Shown here one piece after another: positions 1 to 6,748 of a DNA stretch of 7,625 nucleotides. The position numbers were made by a program, and so were the translations under genes. Each line of letters opens with the position of its first letter. The stretch's first letter is position 1. The notes under the pieces are model-generated. The model did not search any database, was not told the DNA's origin, and was given only the letters and a program-made list of their open reading frames with translations. This stretch comes from a bacterium (GTDB taxonomy: Bacteria > Planctomycetota > Phycisphaerae > Phycisphaerales > UBA1924): the NCBI GenBank assembly GCA_002401225.1, contig NVSM01000017.1, positions 17,874 to 25,498 of the forward strand. The letters are read 5' to 3'.

Positions 1-789
1 AACAAAACTGCCGAGGGTATCGCTGACACAGACATCGTGACAACATCTACAGGCGACACGATCACAGGCTTCATCGAAACGATCGGACCATCGACAACAA
101 TCGCAACCGATCGCAACACAATCCACCTGAATCTTGATCAGATCGAATCGATCTCGCTTGCCAATATCCCCGAGCGTGTTGAGGGGATGTATATCTCGAC
201 CAATGACCACTTGCATCTTCGTGTCTCTGCATTCGACTTTGATTTCCAGCATCCGCTAACTGTTCGGCTTGATTCGCAATCTATTGGACTTGCCCAAGAC
301 GATCGAAACATCTGGCTGCTCGATCCTGATTCGGCGACTGGCATTACGGTTTTGCACCCATCGAAGCGTGTGATCTCGCTCGCTTCGATTACGCCCGAAC
401 TGATCGAACCTACCGGCGATCGATCATGGACACCGACCCCGACCGTGCTTAAAAACACCGCCAACATAGTGCTTTCGAGCATTGATCTTCACGCACCGGT
501 TCGCACTGTGTACCCGCTGGCCAAAGGCTCAACGCGATTCGCGTGCGAACTTGATGCCGCGATCTCGACATGGACAGACTGCATCGCTGAGGTCTTTGCG
601 ATTTCATATACCGGGCAACGCACCGAACTTCTGCGCGTACAACTCAATGCCGATCATCCTTCACAGATGATGAACTCCGAGCTTCCAAAGAACACCGAGA
701 AAATAGAGATCCGTATCGACCCTGGAATGCATGGCCCGATCCAAGACCGAGTCATCATTAAATACCCACGGATACTTATCGAATCTTGA
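1..789 (+). CDS. NPCBM/NEW2-like domain protein, 5' end missing
   Basis: The frame is open from base 1 to the TGA at 787-789, giving 262 residues. A GTG at 37 is possible, but the reading frame continues left of it, so the true start probably lies outside the window. Residues about 14-55 hold a beta-rich unit (TGDTITGFIETIG ... LDQIESISLAN), the 'GD-x-LTG ... I-x-x-I' style common in planctomycete surface proteins. A second, weaker unit follows near 62-125. The last 110 residues look like an NPCBM/NEW2 fold, a beta-sandwich linked to carbohydrate binding, with a planctomycete-style ending DPGMHGPIQDRVIIKYPRI. No signal peptide is visible because the N terminus is missing; export is an inference. 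No catalytic motif was seen. The gene converges on mraY and its last 14 nt overlap the mraY 3' end. Domain assignment is from memory of the family and is moderately secure; cellular role is unknown. Confidence 0.72.
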   Translation, partial: NKTAEGIADTDIVTTSTGDTITGFIETIGPSTTIATDRNTIHLNLDQIESISLANIPERVEGMYISTNDHLHLRVSAFDFDFQHPLTVRLDSQSIGLAQDDRNIWLLDPDSATGITVLHPSKRVISLASITPELIEPTGDRSWTPTPTVLKNTANIVLSSIDLHAPVRTVYPLAKGSTRFACELDAAISTWTDCIAEVFAISYTGQRTELLRVQLNADHPSQMMNSELPKNTEKIEIRIDPGMHGPIQDRVIIKYPRILIES

Positions 790-1963
790 GCGACGCCATC
801 GCCAGCACCATCAATAAGATCCCAATAATCCACAACCGATTGACGACCTGATTCTCTGCCCACCCGCCTTGGTGAAGATGATGGTGATAAGGCGCGATAC
901 GAAAAATTCGCCGCCCGGTCCCCGTCTTGATGCGTGTATATTTGAACCATCCGACTTGCAGAATAACCGATCCGATTTCGAAAAGAAACACGCCGCACAT
1001 GAGCAGGACGACAAACTCTTGACGGATCATCACCGCAATGTACCCAATCAACCCGCCGAGCGCGAGCGAGCCGGTATCGCCCATGAACACTTGTGCGGGT
1101 TTACAGTTCCACCACAAAAACCCCAAGCACGCCCCCGCCATCGCGCCTGCCATCACGGCGAGCTCGTCTGTAAAAGGTACGAACGGAACATACAAATATT
1201 GAGCTGCCCCTTGGTTACCCGCGATGAGCGCGAGCAATATCAAACCAAAGGTAATGATCAACGATGTGCCCGACGCGAGCCCGTCCATCCCATCGGTAAT
1301 GTTCACGGCATTGGACAACCCGGCGATCATCATCGTCGAGATAAAAATAAACACAGGCATGCTCAGATAGATCAGCCCGCTCGCAGCAAACTTTGTACCA
1401 GGTTCGTACGATCTTTGGAATGGCAAGTTGAGCACATGGGCCATCGAATCTGCACCGTCGGCGAGCATGCCATAGCGATAGGAAAAGTAGCCTACGATCG
1501 CGCCGATCCCGAGTTGGAAAACGAGTTTCTCCCACGAATACAAGCCTTGTCGTCCGGTGCCTCTGCGTGATGCGGTCAGCTTGAGCCAGTCATCAGCACC
1601 GCCGACACACGCGAGCCAGATGAGTGTAAAAAGCCCAAGATACACGCGATTGATTCGGATATCCGCAAGTAAAAAGGTAGAGATAAAGATCGACCCAACG
1701 ATTAACACGCCGCCCATTGTGGGCACATTGGCTTTGGTTGCTGCGTGCTCGCGCAAAAGTTCCGAATCGGTCTCGCCGCCATCGCCAATCTTCATCGCGA
1801 TTAAAAAACGAATCACACGCTTACCCATCAGCACAACAATCGCAAACGACAAACCGGCTGCGAGCAATGCCCGGAACTGTACCTGATCAAAGATCGAAAA
1901 GAGCTTGTACAACAGCTCGATCTTGATCCGGTTCTGCAAGAGTTCAAAGAGGATATAGATCAT
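776..1963 (-). CDS. mraY: MraY, phospho-N-acetylmuramoyl-pentapeptide transferase
   Basis: This is an integral membrane enzyme of 395 residues (E. coli MraY has 360). It moves phospho-MurNAc-pentapeptide from UDP to undecaprenyl phosphate, forming lipid I. Family motifs appear in order: VPTMGG at 80-85, GGADDWLK at 121-128 with the aspartate pair D124/D125, NAVNITDGMDGLA at 218-230 with D227, FLWWNCKPAQVFMGDTGS at 282-299 with D296, and PYHHHLHQGGW at 358-368 with the histidine cluster. Between them lie about ten hydrophobic segments. The N terminus aligns with the family's usual beginning (a short amphipathic stretch, then QFRALLAAG), which supports the ATG at 1961-1963. That ATG overlaps the murF stop as ATGA, so translation is probably coupled; only a weak AAGG stands about 13 nt upstream. 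The stop TAA at 776-778 lies inside the convergent gene. No murD follows, unlike the usual cluster order. Confidence 0.97.
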   Translation of the reverse strand: MIYILFELLQNRIKIELLYKLFSIFDQVQFRALLAAGLSFAIVVLMGKRVIRFLIAMKIGDGGETDSELLREHAATKANVPTMGGVLIVGSIFISTFLLADIRINRVYLGLFTLIWLACVGGADDWLKLTASRRGTGRQGLYSWEKLVFQLGIGAIVGYFSYRYGMLADGADSMAHVLNLPFQRSYEPGTKFAASGLIYLSMPVFIFISTMMIAGLSNAVNITDGMDGLASGTSLIITFGLILLALIAGNQGAAQYLYVPFVPFTDELAVMAGAMAGACLGFLWWNCKPAQVFMGDTGSLALGGLIGYIAVMIRQEFVVLLMCGVFLFEIGSVILQVGWFKYTRIKTGTGRRIFRIAPYHHHLHQGGWAENQVVNRLWIIGILLMVLAMASLKIR

Positions 1964-3366
1964 GCGGAAGTATGAGCCTTTGGGTAAGAGTCTGGGCGAG
2001 TGTGATGGTGTTCACGAAGTGCGTCGACGATCCGTTCGAGTTTGATGCCGCGTGATCCTTTGAGCAATACGCACGAGCCAGGCTTGATCATCGAAGCAAT
2101 GGTATTCATCGCCTCATCATCCGCAGCTTTAACGATTTCAACTTGCTTTGCATCTCGCTCTGTTTGCGAGAACAACTTTCCAACAAGAACCACCCGGCGA
2201 ACTGATGAATAGCGAGCAAGTTCTTCAACGAGCGATTGATGCTGGGTCTTAGAATGCCCACCGAGTTCGAGCATGTCTCCGAGAATTGCAAGCTTTGGCG
2301 ACTTCGTCTGTAATGAATCAAAGGTCGCGAGTGCTGCCCGCATCGAATCTGGATTCGCGTTGTACGCATCGTTATAGATCACGATCGGCTCGGTTGGCGT
2401 CGATATCTCAACACGCTCGAATCGCATCTTTGGTTGCTCAATATTTTTCAAGCCAATACGAATCGAATCATCATCAAGCCCGATGAGCCGCCCCACTTCG
2501 ATCGCCATCGCCGCGTTCATTGCATTATGGGTGCCGAGCATCGGAATCGCAAACGCAACACCATCAAGCTCGAAGGCTGTAAAACCCGTATCTGTTTCAA
2601 CGACACGCACACGATCCGAGTTCACTCGAATCACATTGAGTTCTTGTTCCTTGCCTTCAATCACAGCGTCGAGCTCATTCACGCCGCCAATGACCACGGC
2701 AGATGCACCTGGAGAAAGTGCGTGAATAATCGAAGCTTTCTCCCTCGCCACGCCAGCCCGATCGCCGAGTTCTTCGAGATGGGCAGATCCGATAGAAGTA
2801 ATCACCGCGATATCTGGATCGATTAATTCGGCACGCGCCGCAATCTCGCTGGGCGAACTTGTACCGAGTTCGGCAACAAGATATTTGGCATCGATCGGCG
2901 TATTGAGTATCGTGATCGGCACGCCCAGCGCATTGTTAAAGCTTCTTTGCGAACAATACGACGACCCGCTTTGTGCGCACACAGCATCCACCATTCGGCA
3001 GGTGGTTGTCTTGCCGTTGGAGCCGGTGATTGCGATCACTGTTGCCTTAAGCTGTTTTCGCCATGCTCTTGCGAGCTTGGTGATCGCTTCAAGCGCATCA
3101 TCAACAACCAATACAGGAACTCCCAAATCGCTCGCCACTTTGCACACATCACTCACAACACAAACCGACGCGCCGGCTTCGCATGCTGGGCGAAGATATT
3201 CATGCCCATCGACCTGCTCACCAGCAAACGCAAAGAACACTTGCCCGCGTGAGAGTTCGCGGGTATCAATCGCTACGCCAGCAAACTCGATAGCATCTGC
3301 TTTGGGTTCGATGACCCATGCCCCGTCGATTGCGATCCTGATATCCTCGTAGGTCCACGCACTCAT
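1960..3366 (-). CDS. murF: MurF, UDP-MurNAc-tripeptide:D-alanyl-D-alanine ligase
   Basis: Cytoplasmic ATP-dependent Mur ligase of 468 residues, close to the usual 450-460. It adds D-Ala-D-Ala to UDP-MurNAc-tripeptide, the last cytoplasmic step before MraY. Visible features: the N-terminal uridine-binding region with DTRELSRGQVFFAFAGEQVDG (34-54), the P-loop ITGSNGKTT (113-121), SFNNALGVP (142-150), SIGSAHLEELG (191-201), EKAS (209-212) with the lysine expected to be carbamylated, HNAMNAAMA (280-288), NDAYNANPDSM (332-342), typical of MurF, and LLKGSRG (434-440). The acidic motif is ELGTSSPSEI (166-175) rather than the textbook EMGA form, which I read as lineage variation. The ATG at 3364-3366 overlaps the murE TGA as ATGA, and a clear GGAGG lies 10 nt upstream within the murE 3' end, fixing the start. 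The C terminus is a hydrophilic tail with a short histidine run (453-455). Confidence 0.97.
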   Translation of the reverse strand: MSAWTYEDIRIAIDGAWVIEPKADAIEFAGVAIDTRELSRGQVFFAFAGEQVDGHEYLRPACEAGASVCVVSDVCKVASDLGVPVLVVDDALEAITKLARAWRKQLKATVIAITGSNGKTTTCRMVDAVCAQSGSSYCSQRSFNNALGVPITILNTPIDAKYLVAELGTSSPSEIAARAELIDPDIAVITSIGSAHLEELGDRAGVAREKASIIHALSPGASAVVIGGVNELDAVIEGKEQELNVIRVNSDRVRVVETDTGFTAFELDGVAFAIPMLGTHNAMNAAMAIEVGRLIGLDDDSIRIGLKNIEQPKMRFERVEISTPTEPIVIYNDAYNANPDSMRAALATFDSLQTKSPKLAILGDMLELGGHSKTQHQSLVEELARYSSVRRVVLVGKLFSQTERDAKQVEIVKAADDEAMNTIASMIKPGSCVLLKGSRGIKLERIVDALREHHHTRPDSYPKAHTSA

Positions 3367-4925
3367 GATTCAGAAACCTCCGCTGATTTCCGAAGCCTGC
3401 GTTCGCGGAGCGCACGCTGGGCGTGTTCGCGATCATCAAAGTGGACGCTGCGTGTGCCGCCCGCTCCGTCGGGCGATATCTGCTCGGTCTCGTGCCCCTT
3501 GCCTGCGATTAAAACAACATCGCCCGCGTTCGCATTGGCGATCGCAAAGCTAATCGCACGCGCACGATCAGACTGCACATTCACCTTGTGCGCATGCACC
3601 TTATCAACACCCGAAATAATCGTTTCAATAATCCGATTCGGAGGCTCGGTTCGCGGATTATCACTCGTAATCACCAATGAATCTGCCAGCTCGCCAGCAA
3701 CCGCACCCATGCGTGCTCGCTTGGTCGCGTCTCGATCGCCGCCACAACCAAACACACACCAAAGCCTTGAATCGGCTGTTAATACAGCACGAACCGCACC
3801 GAGCGCACTGCCCAATGCGTCATCGGTGTGTGCGAAGTCGACGAGCACAATCAGATCATCATCCTTTGATTCAACATGTTCGAGTCGGCCGCTCGGAAGC
3901 GTGAGGTGCGGGAGTTCTTCTGTCATCGCGCGTATCTGATCGGGCTCGCTGATCCCCGCCTTGCCAAGCACATGCTGGGCGATCAGCACTGCTTGGAAAA
4001 TATTCATCGCGTTGTATGCCCCAAAGATCGGCACACAAGATTCGATCGTTCCGATTGGCGTGTTAAGCTGAACTCTCATCCCTTCGATCGATTCATCAAG
4101 CACTCGAACCGATTCGCCTTGCTTACGGCCAACGACGGCTACCCCATCAGTGCAGGCATCGATCATCACATCACTCGCGTGATCATCACCATTGATCGCA
4201 GCCATTCCATCGGGCTTGAGCAAACCAAAGAGTTTGGCTTTGGAGCTTTGGTAGTGTTCGATCGTTTGATGATAATCAAGATGGTCACCAGTCAGATTTG
4301 TGAAGGCACACGCATCAAACCGAATCGCCCCAACGCGCGATTGATCAAGCGCATGGCTCGATACTTCCATCACCACCGCTTTGCACTCATGTTCGACCAT
4401 CGTCGCCAAGGTTCGGCTCAGCTCGACGGCTGGAGGCGTGGTCATGCTTGCTCGCGCCCGCTGACGACCATCATCAATCTCGACCGTCCCGATCAACCCA
4501 CACCCAACCCCCGCAGCTTCAATAAGCTGATGGGCAAAATGCGTGATCGTGGTCTTGCCGTTGGTGCCGGTGATTCCTGCGATCACAAGCTGCTTCGCCG
4601 GGTAGCCATAAAATCGCTCCGCAAGCTGGGCCCCGACCTGCTTCACATCATCAGCAACAAAGATCGCAAGCTTCGAGTGCATGCCCAGTTCGATGTCTTC
4701 CATAACGCTCACGCGATCAGTCACAATCGCAACGCACCCGCACTGAATCGCAGGCTCGATATATCGACACCCATCAGACTTCGTCCCCAGGCGAGCGATG
4801 AACAACGATCCAGGCACCGCTGTCCGTGAATCCTCTGTCAGATCGCACACACGGATAGCATCGAGGTCTACCCCTTGGGTAACACAGCGCACATCCATCC
4901 CCGCGATCAGTTCGGTCAGATTCAT
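3363..4925 (-). CDS. murE: MurE, UDP-MurNAc-L-Ala-D-Glu:meso-diaminopimelate ligase
   Basis: Cytoplasmic Mur ligase of 520 residues (E. coli 495) that adds the third amino acid of the stem peptide. Motifs in order: EDSRTAVPGSLFIAR (31-45), P-loop GITGTNGKTT (117-126), TTPP (162-165), EVSSHALDQSRV (187-198), TNLTGDHLDYH (209-219), K229 in SSKAKLF as the probable carbamylated lysine, DFAHTDDAL (363-371), FGCGGDRD (392-399), DNPR (422-425) and AGKGHE (474-479). DNPR is the family signature for meso-diaminopimelate; lysine-type enzymes differ at the Arg. The start is well bounded: the only upstream in-frame codons before a TGA, eight codons back, include no ATG, GTG or TTG. There is no Shine-Dalgarno; a TACAAT hexamer ends 7 nt before the ATG, so a leaderless or nearly leaderless transcript is possible. 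murF follows with a 4-nt overlap. The charged C-terminal tail (500-520) extends beyond the conserved core. Confidence 0.97.
   Translation of the reverse strand: MNLTELIAGMDVRCVTQGVDLDAIRVCDLTEDSRTAVPGSLFIARLGTKSDGCRYIEPAIQCGCVAIVTDRVSVMEDIELGMHSKLAIFVADDVKQVGAQLAERFYGYPAKQLVIAGITGTNGKTTITHFAHQLIEAAGVGCGLIGTVEIDDGRQRARASMTTPPAVELSRTLATMVEHECKAVVMEVSSHALDQSRVGAIRFDACAFTNLTGDHLDYHQTIEHYQSSKAKLFGLLKPDGMAAINGDDHASDVMIDACTDGVAVVGRKQGESVRVLDESIEGMRVQLNTPIGTIESCVPIFGAYNAMNIFQAVLIAQHVLGKAGISEPDQIRAMTEELPHLTLPSGRLEHVESKDDDLIVLVDFAHTDDALGSALGAVRAVLTADSRLWCVFGCGGDRDATKRARMGAVAGELADSLVITSDNPRTEPPNRIIETIISGVDKVHAHKVNVQSDRARAISFAIANANAGDVVLIAGKGHETEQISPDGAGGTRSVHFDDREHAQRALRERRLRKSAEVSES
3377..3381 (-). promoter_or_regulatory. 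Shine-Dalgarno for murF
   Basis: On the minus strand GGAGG stands 10 nt before the murF ATG, within the last codons of murE. It is the strongest ribosome binding site in the minus-strand run; murE, queA and mraY have weak sites or none. It supports the murF start and suggests murF can be initiated independently of, as well as by coupling to, murE. Confidence 0.75.
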
Positions 4926-4930
4926 TCGAT

Positions 4931-4973
4931 GGATTGTACATCGTCGAGATCATTGTGTTCTGCGTACAAATCC
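4931..4973. repeat. Imperfect inverted repeat upstream of murE
   Basis: GGATTGTAC at 4931-4939 and GTACAAATCC at 4964-4973 are reverse complements apart from one extra A, separated by 24 nt. The left arm ends 6 nt from the murE ATG and contains the TACAAT hexamer. It may be an operator for a dimeric regulator or an RNA stem in the murE leader; the long spacer makes an RNA hairpin only moderately stable. Arm lengths are seen directly, function is inferred. Confidence 0.4.
4933..4938 (-). promoter_or_regulatory. Possible -10 element for murE
   Basis: On the minus strand TACAAT (5 of 6 to TATAAT) ends 7 nt before the murE ATG. A transcript from it would begin at or next to the start codon. No matching -35 hexamer is present at 16-18 nt (AGAACA-like sequence there), so this is a weak call. 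It overlaps one arm of the inverted repeat at 4931-4973. Confidence 0.25.
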
Positions 4974-4975
4974 CA

Positions 4976-4995
4976 TGATTGAACAAGATCAATCA
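4976..4995 (-). repeat. Hairpin spanning the queA stop codon
   Basis: A 7-bp perfect stem (TGATTGA / TCAATCA) with a 6-nt loop, extendable by two G-C pairs after a 1-nt mismatch on each side. The queA TGA is the first three bases of the minus-strand arm. The stem is A-T rich and is not followed by a T run, so it is a poor intrinsic terminator; it might slow 3' decay or partly separate queA from murE expression. Confidence 0.4.
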
Positions 4996-6150
4996 GGGCA
5001 AGATTAGCATCGCGTCGCCATAGCTAAAGAACCTGTATTGTTCGTGGATAGCTTGTGCATAAATCGCCTGAATGCGTTCCAAGCCGTCAACCTTGCCCGG
5101 AACTTCGAGCATCGACGCGACCATCGCCAAAAGCGTCGATCTCGGAAGGTGAAAGTTGGTCACCATCCCATCGACCCAACGCCAGCGATACCCGGGCTGG
5201 ATGAGAATCCTGGTCGAATACGATTGGGGAAGCACAGGATCAGTTTCGTGCAGCTGTGCGAAGCTTTCGAGCGTTCGAGCGCTCGTCGAACCAACCGCAA
5301 AGGTCCGTCGGCTGCCAGTACTCGGAAACAACCCTGAAGAGTTGCCCATCGAACAAGTCTCGGCGTGCATCGGGTGCGCATCAAGCGTATCAGTCTCGAT
5401 GGGTTTGAATGTGCCTGCCCCTACATGAAGCACCACCTCGCTTGTGCGCACAGATCGGGATGTCAGGTTTTCAAAAACCGCAGGCGTGAAGTGCAACCCC
5501 GCGGTTGGAGCCGCGACCGATCCAGATTCATGATCCGAAGCGTACACGGTTTGATAATGTGCCCGGTCGTAGGCTTCGCCGGGATCTTCATCGCGGACTT
5601 TGCGCTGGGCGAGAATATAGGGAGGCAAAGGCGTGTGCCCAACACCATTCAGTATCGACTCGGTCGACCCGGCCGACCCAGCCGATTCATCCGCCCCGCA
5701 CACCAACACCTTCCATGCGCCCGGCCCTTCAGATGGGAACTTCTCGATCAGTTCGATGACGATCTCCGTTGCATGGTGATTGGCATCCGTCAGCCGATAG
5801 CGTTTTCCGGGCTTGGTGCGCTTGGCTTTGAGCATCACGATCCAAACAGGGTGTTCATCCGCTTCTTCTATCGAGTAGAGATACAACCCTTCGAACTTGC
5901 CTCCGGTGTTTGCAGCGTTCTCGCCTACCAGTCGAGCGGGGACGACGCGCGAGCGGTTAAACACCAAAAGATCCTCAGGCTCGAGCAAGCTGGGCAGATC
6001 CGAGAACAAACGATGTTCGAGCCGACTCGGATCAGAGCGTTGGACAACCAAAAGCCGAGATGAATCTCTGGGCTCGACTGGTTTGGTCGCGATCAGCTCT
6101 TTGGGAAGCTCAAAATCAAGATCATCGGTTTGGATCGGCGCGGGTGACAT
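4993..6150 (-). CDS. queA: QueA, S-adenosylmethionine:tRNA ribosyltransferase-isomerase
   Basis: Makes epoxyqueuosine at position 34 of GUN-anticodon tRNAs by transferring and isomerising the ribosyl part of S-adenosylmethionine onto preQ1. The chosen ATG at 6148-6150 gives 385 residues (E. coli 356), beginning MSPAPIQTDDLDFELPKELIA, which lines up with the family's normal N terminus; a GTG at 6192 would add 14 unconserved residues. Motifs by this numbering: FNRSRVVPARL (64-74), AAPTAGLHF (213-221), VGAGTFKPI (243-251), TNFHLPRSTLLAMV (331-344) and YRFFSYGDAM (372-381). Extra length includes a low-complexity SAGSAGST stretch at 156-163, just before the conserved PLPPYI segment, and an insert near 265-280. 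No Shine-Dalgarno precedes the start. It sits 67 nt upstream of murE on the same strand; linkage to cell-wall genes has no evident functional reason. The stop codon lies inside a small inverted repeat. Confidence 0.95.
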   Translation of the reverse strand: MSPAPIQTDDLDFELPKELIATKPVEPRDSSRLLVVQRSDPSRLEHRLFSDLPSLLEPEDLLVFNRSRVVPARLVGENAANTGGKFEGLYLYSIEEADEHPVWIVMLKAKRTKPGKRYRLTDANHHATEIVIELIEKFPSEGPGAWKVLVCGADESAGSAGSTESILNGVGHTPLPPYILAQRKVRDEDPGEAYDRAHYQTVYASDHESGSVAAPTAGLHFTPAVFENLTSRSVRTSEVVLHVGAGTFKPIETDTLDAHPMHAETCSMGNSSGLFPSTGSRRTFAVGSTSARTLESFAQLHETDPVLPQSYSTRILIQPGYRWRWVDGMVTNFHLPRSTLLAMVASMLEVPGKVDGLERIQAIYAQAIHEQYRFFSYGDAMLILP

Positions 6151-6302
6151 ATGCGGTGATGGTACGCATCGAGTCTGTTGCACCAACGCCACACGCCGTC
6201 ATGACCCGCGAAGGAGTTGGGGTTCTTTATCCTCTTGTGATGCTCAGGCGTGTTCTTTTCGGACGCTTAGGCTCGGCACAGCCCGTGCAACATGTCTGAG
6301 CG
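6151..6302. other. Divergent intergenic region, queA / small ORF
   Basis: These 152 nt separate the divergent queA and the proline-rich ORF and must hold promoters for both unless one start is further in. Apart from the sigma-54-like element I see no good -35/-10 pair, no repeat array and no tRNA. GATC, frequent in the coding parts, is absent here. Short open frames (for example from an ATG at 6201) have no support. Confidence 0.5.
6273..6289 (+). promoter_or_regulatory. Sigma-54-like -24/-12 element
   Basis: The sequence TCGGCACAGCCCGTGCA matches the -24/-12 consensus YTGGCACGRNNNTTGCW at 11 of 14 defined positions, with the invariant GG (6275-6276) and GC (6287-6288) correctly spaced. The predicted transcription start is near 6300, 3 nt before the small ORF at 6303. 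GCAC-AGCCC-GTGC is also a short palindrome, so a similar but poorer match exists on the other strand facing queA. Chance cannot be excluded. Confidence 0.3.
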
Positions 6303-6668
6303 ATGAGCATCGGAAGATATGAAAACTCGATCAACCCACTCCATTTGGTCACGCCAAATCGGACAGTTGTACCGACGCCCAAGCCTTTCGATTCGCCTCC
6401 GGGCGTGGTGCCTTTCCATCGGATGCTCAAAGCGGAGAACCTCGCGCACACCACCGAGATCGAACCCGTTCGTCCAACTCATCCAATCGATCAGCCTCGC
6501 ATCTCGCGTGGGGTTGATACATTCGAGTCGACCACCGGCCCAGCCCTGCTTCCAAAACTTGGCGAAGTGCTTCCCGTCGCACCGATCGCGATGGCGCCTG
6601 TAAAGGTGCAAACAACGCATCAGGTGCAAGCCCCCGCAACGGGTCAGCTGCTCGATCTGTATCTCTGA
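6303..6668 (+). CDS. Small proline-rich hypothetical protein
   Basis: I do not recognise a family for this 121-residue protein. It is rich in Pro (about 15%), Thr, Val and Ala. It has no signal peptide, no membrane segment and no cysteine, and looks largely extended or disordered apart from a possible short helix FHRMLKAENLAH near 38-49. The C terminus ends in a hydrophobic GQLLDLYL. The ATG at 6303 is the first possible start: an in-frame TGA lies at 6297-6299. No Shine-Dalgarno is visible, and a sigma-54-like element ends 13 nt before the ATG. Codon use resembles the neighbouring real genes, while the reading frames on the other strand give Arg/His/Cys-rich products typical of shadows. These points favour a true gene. 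It is followed after 93 nt by the lipoprotein gene on the same strand. Function is unknown. Confidence 0.62.
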   Translation: MSIGRYENSINPLHLVTPNRTVVPTPKPFDSPPGVVPFHRMLKAENLAHTTEIEPVRPTHPIDQPRISRGVDTFESTTGPALLPKLGEVLPVAPIAMAPVKVQTTHQVQAPATGQLLDLYL

Positions 6669-6709
6669 GCAATATCAATCGCAAAGTTCGCATAATCATG
6701 CTACCATAC

Positions 6710-6745
6710 AACAGGCAAACACCGCCTGTTTGCTTTGCGTTTTTC
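6710..6745 (+). terminator. Possible terminator or attenuator between small ORF and lipoprotein gene
   Basis: AACAGGC (6710-6716) and GCCTGTT (6724-6730) form a 7-bp stem with a 7-nt loop, followed by T-rich sequence ending in TTTTT at 6740-6744. The U run is not directly next to the stem, so termination would be weak. A second stem, GCAAAC (6715-6720) with GTTTGC (6728-6733), uses overlapping bases and cannot form at the same time. The site lies 42 nt after the upstream stop and 17 nt before the lipoprotein ATG. Confidence 0.4.
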
Positions 6746-6748
6746 ATC

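Noticed and set aside
869..1570. 233-codon open frame on the plus strand antisense to mraY
   Set aside because: Composition is charged and His-rich, no motif, and mraY is certain on the other strand.
3538..3545. GCGATCGC octamer resembling the cyanobacterial HIP1 repeat
   Set aside because: I noticed only this one copy; gene content does not suggest a cyanobacterium, and it fits the general GATC excess.
3876..4829. 317-codon open frame on the plus strand
   Set aside because: It is fully antisense to murE, whose motifs are intact; the product is Arg/His-rich without a domain, typical of a shadow frame.
5266..5290. Tandem TTCGAGCG followed by CTCGTCGAA, a palindrome-like cluster
   Set aside because: It lies in the codons of the conserved QueA segment GSTSARTLES and is explained by codon choice.
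5365..6063. 232-codon open frame on the plus strand antisense to queA
   Set aside because: No recognisable domain and covered by conserved queA motifs.
6151..6192. Alternative GTG start for queA at 6192
   Set aside because: It adds 14 residues not seen in the family; the ATG at 6150 matches the normal N terminus.
6267..6629. Minus-strand 120-codon frame opposite the proline-rich ORF
   Set aside because: Product is rich in Arg, His, Cys and Trp, unlike the proteins here; the plus-strand frame has better composition and a promoter-like site.
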